From NCBI GenBank assembly GCA_003559855.1, contig PWJZ01000057.1, positions 1 through 33,243 on the forward strand: a DNA stretch of 33,243 nt, written 5' to 3'. Origin of the DNA: Bacteroidales bacterium. Lineage in GTDB: Bacteria; Bacteroidota; Bacteroidia; Bacteroidales; UBA7960. Shown one piece after another: positions 8,701 to 14,876 of the stretch. Within the stretch, counting starts at the first letter, position 1. Every line of letters begins with the position of its first letter. Made by a program: the position numbers and the translations under genes. The notes beneath the pieces were generated by a model. The model made no database searches. It was not told the DNA's origin and saw only the letters and a list, made by a program, of their open reading frames with translations.

Positions 8701-8996
8701 CAGATTATATAAAATTAATTCAGGACAAATATAATGGCTTGGTGTCTGTATATGTATTTGGTTCACATGCAAAAGGGGATACAAATAAAGATAGTGATAT
8801 AGATTTAGCGTTGATTTTTAAGCAATTAGATGATTCTAAACGCTTTGATATTCAGGTACAACTGATGTTGCTTGCATCTCAAATTGACACCAGAATTGAA
8901 CCCCATCCAATATCTCAAGATGACTTTTATTCTGGAAATCCATTTGTTGTTGAGATAAAAAAGACCGGATTTGAAATATTTGAAAAAGACTTATAA
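8673..8996 (+). CDS. MNT-type minimal nucleotidyltransferase (partner of HEPN protein)
   Basis: 107 residues with the polymerase-beta nucleotidyltransferase signature GSHAKGDTNKDSDIDLAL: Gly30-Ser31, then ten residues, then Asp42-x-Asp44. A later acidic residue in IDTRIEPHPIS (near 90-95) is the likely third metal ligand. MntA-type antitoxins AMPylate their HEPN partner in characterised systems; the same reaction is plausible here but is inferred. The ATG at 8673 lies inside the end of the HEPN gene (28-nt overlap), indicating translational coupling. The gene ends 27 nt before the right copy of the 48-nt repeat. Confidence 0.88.
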   Translation: MDKAINKAITDYIKLIQDKYNGLVSVYVFGSHAKGDTNKDSDIDLALIFKQLDDSKRFDIQVQLMLLASQIDTRIEPHPISQDDFYSGNPFVVEIKKTGFEIFEKDL

Positions 8997-9023
8997 ATTC
9001 ACATTCAGCATTAGCAATAAAAG

Positions 9024-9071
9024 GTTTATCCATCTTTGGCTGCAATTCTTGCCTTATTGCAGAGCGGGTGG
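9024..9071. repeat. 48-nt direct repeat, right copy, flanking HEPN/MNT
   Basis: Begins GTTTATCCATCTTTGGCTGC and ends CAGAGCGGGTGG; differs from 8011-8058 at two positions (C/T changes). The long left inverted-repeat arm present before the first copy is degraded here. It is followed by a TCCCG/CGGGA mini-hairpin (9097-9112) and a T/A-rich hairpin (9120-9141). Confidence 0.85.
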
Positions 9072-9096
9072 ACGCATCGTTTGGGATAGATGCCTG

Positions 9097-9112
9097 TCCC
9101 GTCCATTCGGGA
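9097..9112. repeat. Small TCCCG/CGGGA palindrome
   Basis: Five-bp arms TCCCG and CGGGA around six nucleotides. Same type as 7958-7976 and 11330-11345. Confidence 0.55.
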
Positions 9113-9143
9113 TTTTGCTACTTTTTTATCAAGAAAAAAGTTA

Positions 9144-9151
9144 TATCTTTG
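9144..9151 (+). promoter_or_regulatory. Candidate -7 element upstream of orphan Rhs tip
   Basis: TATCTTTG followed by AG, the same ten bases as before the HEPN gene at 8280. It lies 20 nt before the ATT that occupies the start position of the orphan tip. No clear -33 box. Confidence 0.35.
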
Positions 9152-9170
9152 AGCTATATATAACAAAAAA

Positions 9171-9935
9171 ATTGGCTGTAAAAAACTCGCAATATATCCT
9201 GAAAAAACAAGTGCTACCTGGCACGTTAGGGCTTTTGGCGAACATAAAAAAATCCACGTAAATTGGTATGATTACGGAGCGAGGTTTTATGATGCGGAAA
9301 TAGCTCGTTTTCACACGATTGACCCGTTAGCTGAAAAACACCCTTACGAAAGCCCATATGCATACGTAGGAAATAATCCCATAATATTCATAGATCCCGA
9401 TGGCAAAGAAAAACTTATTGCTTTAAATAAAGATGACGAAAAGGACCGTAAAAGAATAGCTGCTGCTGAAAACTTTCAAGAGCAAAATGAAAGAACCGAA
9501 ATTCACATTTTCGCACATGGTAATGAAGAAGGAATTGTTGTTGCAACAGAGGAAGAGGACAAAGAAATTGGATCTCCTGAAGAACTTGCAGCTTATTTAA
9601 CAGAAACCAGTGAAGTCTGGCAAACAGCATCAGGAGAAGGAATAACTTTGGTTTTACATTCATGTGATACAGGAAAAGGCACCTTTGCACAAGATGTTTC
9701 AGCCCACGATGCTTTTGATAACGTTACAGTAGTTGCTCCCACAGGAAAAGTATTTCTCCGAGCTGATGGAAAAACAGGAACTTACAGGCAAAATCGCTAT
9801 GATCCATCTAAGGCAGATACCAGCAGACCAGAAAGGTGGCGTGTATTTGAAGGAGGTAAGGAAACCGGATCATACAGCGGTGGATGGCAACCCAAAAGTA
9901 AACCAACATTATGGGATAGAATTCTTTATTATTAA
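9171..9935 (+). pseudogene. ATG-less orphan Rhs tip with caspase-like His/Cys C-terminal domain
   Basis: One open frame of 254 codons, bounded upstream by a TGA at 9150-9152, with no ATG anywhere. It begins ATT-GGC-TGT ([20 protein letters not shown]) where the related tip at 11290 has ATG-GGC-TGT. It then shows Rhs core: [36 protein letters not shown]. After the junction comes a charged linker and a domain with [11 protein letters not shown] (His at 9516) and [13 protein letters not shown] (Cys at 9663). A His-Gly after a hydrophobic strand and a Cys after a second strand is the layout of clan CD (caspase/C80-like) peptidases, so a protease effector is likely but unproven. It ends WDRILYY. 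A lipoprotein gene follows 12 nt later. It may be silent until recombined onto a complete Rhs gene, or use ATT. Confidence 0.65.
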
Positions 9936-9947
9936 AATTGCATAAAT

Positions 9948-10436
9948 ATGAAATGGGTAGTTAAATTATTTATCACAACCGTTCTGTTTTACGGATGTAG
10001 TCGTTGTTCAGAATCTGAACATGAATGCTTAAGGTTAAACCCACCTCCTGAATGTGAAGACAAATTAAAGAAAGCTGTTTTATATAAAGGGGATACAAAA
10101 GCATACAGATTATTATCGCGTGCATATCTTAATTATGCAATAAGACAAGAGTTTTTGCTATATGCTATGATAATGGCTAATAAATATGACCATCCACAGG
10201 CATATTTTGACGTTTTAAATTCTTTGACAAAAGTTTTTTGGGACGATTTAACAAAAATGGATGAAAGATCTGCAGAAATGGCAATTGAATATCTTATTAT
10301 TGCTTCAGAAAAAGAACATCACCAGGCAAAAAATATGATAGAAAAACATGGTATAAACAGAGAGGATAACAGCAAAGAACAGATACTTAAAATTTATAAG
10401 GGCAGACTTGTTAGGCAAGGAATTTTAGAAGAGTAA
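9948..10436 (+). CDS. Lipoprotein, candidate immunity protein of the caspase-like Rhs tip
   Basis: 162 residues starting MKWVVKLFITTVLFYGCSRC. A hydrophobic stretch ends at a Cys in LFYGC, a plausible lipobox, so it is probably a periplasm-facing lipoprotein. The rest is helical and resembles the paired-helix TPR/Sel1 style (DTKAYRLLSRAYLNYAIRQ; ERSAEMAIEYLIIASEKEHH). It begins 12 nt after the stop of the orphan tip on the same strand. That tight spacing and the envelope location fit an immunity protein that blocks a delivered effector in the periplasm or captures it at the membrane. The role is inferred from position; no family recognised. Confidence 0.6.
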   Translation: MKWVVKLFITTVLFYGCSRCSESEHECLRLNPPPECEDKLKKAVLYKGDTKAYRLLSRAYLNYAIRQEFLLYAMIMANKYDHPQAYFDVLNSLTKVFWDDLTKMDERSAEMAIEYLIIASEKEHHQAKNMIEKHGINREDNSKEQILKIYKGRLVRQGILEE

Positions 10437-10463
10437 ATATTGACATTGTTTTATGTTTTTTCC

Positions 10464-10512
10464 CTGCCCCTTCCACCCCAAAACCAAAATAAACATTCCC
10501 AATATTGGGAAA
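10464..10512. repeat. 49-nt dispersed repeat, copy B
   Basis: Reads CTGCCCCTTCCACCCCAAAA and continues through the perfect palindrome TTCCCAATATTGGGAA (10497-10512). Matches copy A at 7719-7767. On the minus strand it encodes NIGNVYFGFGVEGAG, equivalent to the segment in the XRE remnant, so this is a shorter relic of the same unit. Confidence 0.75.
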
Positions 10513-10642
10513 AGATTCGCTAATGAAAGTTTTAGCAAATCTTATCAATTCAGCTTGGGATAATTGTAACCAAAAAATAAAAACCGGTGTGGTTTGAGAT
10601 GGATACTATAAAAAAGTGATAATGAAAAAAGTATTAAATGGT

Positions 10643-10978
10643 TTATTCTGTCAAACCAGCTTTCTTTAACAATATTAAGATTTGCTCTTTTGTAATATTT
10701 TCCAGTTGGGTCTTATCATACATATAAACCAAATATACTTCAAAATCTTTTTTAATAAGAAAAGTAATAACTCTTGCTCCGGAAGATTTGCCTTTGCTTT
10801 TTGAGCTTATTGCCAAACCTGTTTTGTAGATCCCATAACCCAAATGAATACCTGTTTCAGGGTTTTCTGAAAGTTTTTCAACAAGTAATTTCAAATCAGC
10901 TTTTAATGATGGGTGTTTCTTATACAGCTTATTAAAAACTTTCTTAAAGATAGGGGTGGGATAAACTTTATAGCTCAT
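10643..10978 (-). CDS. RelE/ParE-family toxin
   Basis: 111 residues from the ATG at 10978 (MSYKVYPTPIFKKVFNKLYK). It shows the RelE/ParE layout: N-terminal helix with F-x-K-x-x-x-K-L-x-K-K, a helix LKADLKLLVEKLSENPETG, and the beta-sheet segments IYKTGLAISSKSKGKSSGAR, VITFLIKKDFEVYLVYMYDK, ending in a helix. Family members inhibit gyrase (ParE) or cleave ribosome-bound mRNA (RelE/HigB). Which applies here cannot be decided, though the KTGL...GKSSGARVI stretch is common in Bacteroidota members of unknown target. The ATG overlaps the antitoxin stop by 11 nt, indicating translational coupling with the antitoxin first. Confidence 0.82.
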   Translation of the reverse strand: MSYKVYPTPIFKKVFNKLYKKHPSLKADLKLLVEKLSENPETGIHLGYGIYKTGLAISSKSKGKSSGARVITFLIKKDFEVYLVYMYDKTQLENITKEQILILLKKAGLTE

Positions 10979-11180
10979 CAATAAAATCTTGTGCGGTTTG
11001 CTTTTCTATTTTACCTTCCTGTATTAGCTTAACCTGGTTAAGGCTGTTTTGCAGTTCACTCAATGTTTTTTTATCAGGTTCAGGAACTTCAACATAATCA
11101 AGAGTCTTGATAAACTCTAAAAAAGCATTGAATTTATTTTCACTAATATTTAGGGTCAACTGTTTCATTTTTAATTGCAT
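10968..11180 (-). CDS. Antitoxin of the RelE/ParE-type pair
   Basis: 70 residues (66 if the second ATG at 11168 is used). It opens KQLTLNISENKFNAFLEFIK, a beta strand plus helix like ribbon/AbrB-neighbour antitoxins. The C-terminal part, KTLSELQNSLNQVKLIQEGK...TAQDFIDEL, is a charged helix of the kind that wraps the toxin. I cannot name the exact family. It lies directly upstream of and overlaps the toxin gene. The stop TAA is embedded in the toxin start (ATGAGCTATAA). Such antitoxins often repress their own operon. Confidence 0.75.
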   Translation of the reverse strand: MQLKMKQLTLNISENKFNAFLEFIKTLDYVEVPEPDKKTLSELQNSLNQVKLIQEGKIEKQTAQDFIDEL

Positions 11181-11289
11181 CCTTGATTATTATTATGTGC
11201 AAAATTACTACAAATGTCTGAAAATTACAATAGTAATTACTTTGTTTTTGATTAAAGAAAAACTATTTTTGAACTTAATAACCAAAAAA

Positions 11290-11556
11290 ATGGGCTGTAA
11301 AAAACTTGCATATTGGAGCGAAGCGGAAATCCCGACCCTTCGGAACCCTGAAAAAACAAGTGTTACCTGGCACGTTAGGGTTTTTGGTGAACATAAAAAA
11401 ATCGACGTGAATTGGGGAGTTTATCCCGCTATATGCGGGAATTACCGGGCACGGTTTTATGATCCCGAAATAGCACGGTGGCACGTGATTGACCCGCATG
11501 CGGAAAACAGGAAAAAGATACAGACAATAAAATCCTCCGCAGACTTATTAACCTGA
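11290..11556 (+). CDS. Orphan Rhs-tip fragment with two in-frame insertions
   Basis: 88 codons from ATG 11290: MGCKKLAYW...NPEKTSVTWHVRVFGEHKKI, then RARFYDPEIARWHVIDPHAE and a non-Rhs ending IKSSADLLT. Aligned codon by codon with the tip at 9171 it carries two extra stretches. About 30 nt (within 11311-11346) lie between GCA and CCT, and about 21 nt (within 11416-11454) replace the YDYG of [10 protein letters not shown]. Both keep the frame and both contain small GC-rich palindromes. The frame could be read from further upstream (11107) but the GCKKL start matches the paralogue, so I use 11290. The core breaks off just before the DPDG junction, so no toxin is present and it is probably non-functional debris. 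Confidence 0.6.
   Translation: MGCKKLAYWSEAEIPTLRNPEKTSVTWHVRVFGEHKKIDVNWGVYPAICGNYRARFYDPEIARWHVIDPHAENRKKIQTIKSSADLLT
11330..11345. repeat. TCCCGA-type mini-palindrome inside the orphan tip
   Basis: TCCCGA then CCCT then TCGGAA: six-bp arms with one mismatch, within the first in-frame insertion. Confidence 0.55.
11425..11439. repeat. CCCGC/GCGGG mini-palindrome inside the orphan tip
   Basis: Perfect 5-bp arms around TATAT, within the second in-frame insertion. Confidence 0.65.
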
Positions 11557-11681
11557 GGCGTAAAACAATTTATTTCAGCAAAGTGAAACAAATAAAAAAA
11601 ACCTGATATCTGCTTTACCCACCGTTATTCAAGAATTCCGTGAGATTTATCAAAATTTTTTGAAAAAAATTCAAAAAAAAA

Positions 11682-11712
11682 TTTGGTTTTTTAAAAAACA
11701 GTATTACCTTTG
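11682..11712 (+). promoter_or_regulatory. Bacteroidota-type promoter of the ABC/GntR operon
   Basis: TTTG at 11682-11685, a 19-nt spacer, then TACCTTTG at 11705-11712: an exact match to the TTTG-N19-TAnnTTTG consensus of Bacteroidota primary sigma factor. Transcription would start near 11717, some 50 nt before the ATG at 11767. Downstream lie spaced GTAGT repeats (GTAGTGTCGTAGTA and GGTAGTAT at 11713-11743), a plausible operator for the GntR protein encoded in the same operon. Confidence 0.75.
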
Positions 11713-11766
11713 TAGTGTCGTAGTAAAATAGAACGGTAGTATTTATAAATCAAAAAAATTACAACC

Positions 11767-12615
11767 ATGGTAAATATTGAAAATTTAACTTTTAATTACA
11801 GGAGGAAAGGGTTGTTGTTTGATGACCTCAGCATGCGTCTTTCTGCAGGCAGGATATATGGTCTTTTCGGCAAGAATGGTGCGGGAAAGACTACCTTGCT
11901 GAAACACATCTCCGGATTACTTTTTCCGAAAAAGGGTAGATGTATGGTTTTTGATGAGCATGCAGGAGATCGTAAGCCGCGGGTTTTGGCTGATATTTTT
12001 GTAGTTCCCGAGGAGTTTGATTTGCCAAACGTTTCATTGCAATCCTTTATTACTATCAACTCACCTTTTTTCCCAAAGTTTGACAATATTCAAATGTCGA
12101 AGTATATGGAAGAATTTCAGGTAAGTAACGGGCAGAAGTTGACCACTTTGTCGTACGGGCAGAAGAAGAAGTTTCTTATTGCTTTCGGCTTGGCAACCAA
12201 TACTTGTTTATTGCTTATGGATGAGCCTACAAACGGGCTTGATATTCCTTCAAAAAGCCAGTTTCGCCGTATTATAGCTTCCTCTGCAGATGAAAACAGG
12301 TGTATTCTTATTTCAACTCACCAGGTACGCGATCTGGCTGATATAATTGATCAGGTGACCATCATTGACGAAGGCAAAATAATATTTGATCAAAGCATTG
12401 AAGATATTTCCAAAAAATTTGTCTTTGGAAAGATTAAAGATGAAAAGAAGTATGAAGTGATCTATGCCGAAGATATCTTAGGTGGTAAAGCTGCTATTTG
12501 TCGTAACGAAGGTAAAGAAAGCGAAGTTGATATGGAGCTTCTTTTTAATGGAGTTATAAACAATCCGGAAGAAATCAATAACGAATTTAAAAAACAGCAA
12601 TCATGGAAAACATAA
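11767..12615 (+). CDS. ABC transporter ATP-binding protein
   Basis: 282 residues with a complete nucleotide-binding domain. It has Walker A GKNGAGKT (35-42), an ABC signature LSYGQKKK (from 128) that departs from LSGGQ, Walker B CLLLMDEP (147-154) and an H-loop ISTHQ (His185). The last ~70 residues are an extra charged domain. It energises the membrane protein encoded next. Size and neighbours fit the YtrB-like type found with YtrA-family GntR repressors, usually linked to envelope stress or antibiotic/peptide response; the substrate is unknown. It starts 50 nt after the predicted transcription start and overlaps the permease ATG at 12603 by 13 nt. Confidence 0.9.
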   Translation: MVNIENLTFNYRRKGLLFDDLSMRLSAGRIYGLFGKNGAGKTTLLKHISGLLFPKKGRCMVFDEHAGDRKPRVLADIFVVPEEFDLPNVSLQSFITINSPFFPKFDNIQMSKYMEEFQVSNGQKLTTLSYGQKKKFLIAFGLATNTCLLLMDEPTNGLDIPSKSQFRRIIASSADENRCILISTHQVRDLADIIDQVTIIDEGKIIFDQSIEDISKKFVFGKIKDEKKYEVIYAEDILGGKAAICRNEGKESEVDMELLFNGVINNPEEINNEFKKQQSWKT

Positions 12616-13364
12616 ACAGATTTAATATTAAAAGGATATTTCAGATTATTTACAGGCAGCTTATAATAAGTATAAAGCCATGGACAATTGGAATTGGCGC
12701 TGCGGGAGGATTTTTGTTCGGCGTATATATCTTGCAGGTAATAGCATCAGGAGGTAGTTTCAACCTTGATGCATTTGTTTCGTTTGGTTTCGTTATTGTT
12801 TTTGTGGGCGGCTATATTTTTACCAGCAATATTTTCAATGAATTACAATCGCCGGTGAAAAGCCATTATTATCTTACCCTTCCTGCCAGGGCTGAAGAAA
12901 AGCTGATAGCTGCATGGCTGATCAGCTCGGTTTTTTTTGTTATAGTCTCGCTTGCAATAATGTTCCTGATAAGCTTTATTATCAGCGGAATCCTTGCACT
13001 ACTCTTTAACGGTGGCCTGCAATTGTTCAATCCTTTTACCAAGGCGGCCATGACAACTACAGGTGTTTATCTTGTGACACAGACAATATTCCTGCTTGGC
13101 AGTGTCTATTTCAGGAAATTTAATTTCCTTAAAACATTACTCTCTGTTTTTTTGGTATATATCACCCTTTTTGTCTGGATATTAATTATGATCTTTTTAG
13201 TTATCAGGCCCCAGGATATGGTTTTTGCCGGTGCATTTGATATTGACATTGATTTTCAGAAAGCACTGGCAAAATCCGAAATAATATCTTTCATTTTTTG
13301 GTATGTTATCGGACCGTTTTTTTTGATTGTCAGCTATTTTAGATTAAAGGAAAGGCAGGTGTAA
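12603..13364 (+). CDS. ABC transporter membrane subunit
   Basis: 253 residues with about six hydrophobic segments (around 27-48, 58-75, 98-130, 148-165, 178-203, 225-245) and a short basic N-terminus (MENINRFNIKRIFQIIYRQL). No periplasmic binding protein is nearby, consistent with an ABC-2/exporter-like or sensory transporter. It overlaps the ATPase gene by 13 nt and its stop is 2 nt before the GntR ATG, so the three are translationally coupled. No specific family motif recognised beyond the membrane topology and the context. Confidence 0.8.
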   Translation: MENINRFNIKRIFQIIYRQLIISIKPWTIGIGAAGGFLFGVYILQVIASGGSFNLDAFVSFGFVIVFVGGYIFTSNIFNELQSPVKSHYYLTLPARAEEKLIAAWLISSVFFVIVSLAIMFLISFIISGILALLFNGGLQLFNPFTKAAMTTTGVYLVTQTIFLLGSVYFRKFNFLKTLLSVFLVYITLFVWILIMIFLVIRPQDMVFAGAFDIDIDFQKALAKSEIISFIFWYVIGPFFLIVSYFRLKERQV

Positions 13365-13366
13365 TC

Positions 13367-13729
13367 ATGGAATTTATTGAGAAACAGCCCATTTATATGC
13401 AAATTGCAGATCATTTCTGTGAAAATATTCTTGAAGGTAAGTGGAAAACTAACGACAAGATACCTTCGGTTAGGGAAATTGCTGTTGTAATGGAAGTCAA
13501 TCCCAACACTGCTATGCGTGCCTTTACCTATCTTCAGGATAAAGGTATAATATATAATAAAAGAGGTATAGGATATTTTGTTGGTGAAGACGGGCATAGC
13601 AAAGCATTAAAGCTTAAGAGGGACGACTTTATCGAAAAAGAAGTACCAAATTTTTTCAAGACCATGAAGATTTTGAAATTTTCATGTAAAGAATTGGAAG
13701 AGCTTTATGAGAATGAAACTGACAAATAA
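13367..13729 (+). CDS. GntR-family regulator (YtrA type)
   Basis: 120 residues: an N-terminal winged helix (QPIYMQIADHFCENILEGKW, DKIPSVREIAVVMEVNPNTA, AFTYLQDKGIIYNKRGIGYF) and only a short helical tail (about 75-120) instead of a large effector domain. That short C-terminus is the mark of the YtrA subfamily, which dimerises through the tail and represses its own ABC operon. Here it is the third gene of the operon rather than the first. The repeated GTAGT bases after the promoter at 11705 are a candidate binding site. Confidence 0.9.
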   Translation: MEFIEKQPIYMQIADHFCENILEGKWKTNDKIPSVREIAVVMEVNPNTAMRAFTYLQDKGIIYNKRGIGYFVGEDGHSKALKLKRDDFIEKEVPNFFKTMKILKFSCKELEELYENETDK

Positions 13730-13766
13730 TTATTAACAATTATAAAAATTAAAACACGTACAAATC

Positions 13767-14513
13767 ATGAAAAAAAGTAATATCATATTATTATCCGCTT
13801 TTTTATTGTTGTTGGCAGGTATAGCCATAACAGCGGTTTATTTGCGGGGTGTTTTGCTTGAAGAACTTGAAGAGCTTGAACAGGGCGACGGAAATATTGT
13901 TAAGGAACAGCGTCATGTTTCACCTTTCGGCAAGCTGAATGTTTCGGAAAATTTAACCGTATATTTTGCGCAGGATACTGTAAGTGAGTTTTTTGTGGAG
14001 GCCGACAGCAATTTGTTAAAGCATATAAAGACCGATGTTGCAGACGGTGTAATGAATATCTCTTACAGTCGTGGCATCAGGGCAAGAAATGTTAAAGTGC
14101 ATATTTCGCAGGAATTTTTGGATGAGGTCAGCTTATCGGGCGGGAGCCGGTTTATGGCTGATAAACCAATGATGGTTGGTGATATTTTTTTGATCGCAAA
14201 CGGTGGTTCCCGGTTTGAAATTGAAGGGGAGTTTGAATTGCTGAACATGGAGCTTAATGCAGGCTCATATGCTATACTATCGGGTCGTTGCGGGGATTTA
14301 TACGTTTCAGCCACTGCAGGCAGCAATTTAAAGGCTGAAGAAATGGAAACACAAAATGTTGTGTTGAATGCAACGGCAGGGTCTAACCTTGAAGTTCATG
14401 CAGTGAAAACTTTAAGTGTAAATGCTACATCGGGCAGTAATATAAGTTATTATGGTAAACCGGAGCTAAAACAGGTTCAAACAAGATCAGGTGCTTCTTT
14501 AAGGCAAAAATAG
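13767..14513 (+). CDS. DUF2807 (head GIN-type) exported protein
   Basis: 248 residues. An N-terminal hydrophobic segment (6-27) acts as signal or anchor. The rest is a DUF2807 beta-solenoid, beginning with RHVSPFGKLNVSENLTVYF and continuing with regularly spaced G-S-R/G-S-N turns (LSGGSRF, ANGGSRF, TAGSNLKA, TAGSNLEV, TSGSNISY). Members are common in Bacteroidota and are envelope-located, but their biochemical role is not established. It follows the GntR gene by 37 nt on the same strand and is probably part of the ABC/GntR operon. Together with the transporter this suggests an envelope-maintenance or stress function (inference). Confidence 0.85.
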   Translation: MKKSNIILLSAFLLLLAGIAITAVYLRGVLLEELEELEQGDGNIVKEQRHVSPFGKLNVSENLTVYFAQDTVSEFFVEADSNLLKHIKTDVADGVMNISYSRGIRARNVKVHISQEFLDEVSLSGGSRFMADKPMMVGDIFLIANGGSRFEIEGEFELLNMELNAGSYAILSGRCGDLYVSATAGSNLKAEEMETQNVVLNATAGSNLEVHAVKTLSVNATSGSNISYYGKPELKQVQTRSGASLRQK

Positions 14514-14527
14514 AGACTTGAAAGTTA

Positions 14528-14866
14528 TTAATAAAACAAATATTTTTTTGTCTTGTTTATCCAGCCTGCCTGATGCCGGTAATTAACGAAGTAGATATTA
14601 ACGTCAGCCTGGTGTGAATAGTCTGTAAAGTATATTGCTACATCTGCCTGATGACGGTAGTCAGTGAAAAACCACTTTCCGTCGTTTCTGCCTGTCTGGT
14701 GCTGGAAGTCAACCAAATAGACACACAGGTCTGCCTGGTGACGGTAGTTAACTACAAACACCCTGACATCAGCCTGATGTGCATGTTGAACGCTGAATAC
14801 CTTTTGCGAGACAGCATTGAATGAAATAAACAGCAGCAATAATGATATAATAATATAATGTTTCAT
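14528..14866 (-). CDS. DUF6150-like exported protein with HQAD repeats
   Basis: 112 residues. Signal peptide MKHYIIISLLLLFISFNAVSQ, then six near-identical strand repeats of the form (F/V)xx(Y/F)xHQADxxIY: VQHAHQADVRVF, VNYRHQADLCVY, VDFQHQTGRND, TDYRHQADVAIY, TDYSHQADVNIY, VNYRHQAGW. The pattern predicts a small repetitive beta sheet with rows of His, Gln and Asp on one face. It matches what is called DUF6150 in Bacteroidota (recalled, not searched). Function unknown. It converges on the DUF2807 gene with a 14-nt gap and lies just downstream (10 nt) of the beta-lactamase-like gene on the minus strand, perhaps co-transcribed with it. Confidence 0.7.
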   Translation of the reverse strand: MKHYIIISLLLLFISFNAVSQKVFSVQHAHQADVRVFVVNYRHQADLCVYLVDFQHQTGRNDGKWFFTDYRHQADVAIYFTDYSHQADVNIYFVNYRHQAGWINKTKKYLFY

Positions 14867-14876
14867 TTTATTTCTG

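Noticed and set aside
8971-9261. 96-codon frame across the second 48-nt repeat
   Set aside because: Its end is a wrong-frame reading of the orphan Rhs leader, and its middle translates repeat DNA.
9415-9690. 91-codon minus-strand frame inside the orphan Rhs tip
   Set aside because: Antisense to the better-supported Rhs/caspase-like frame.
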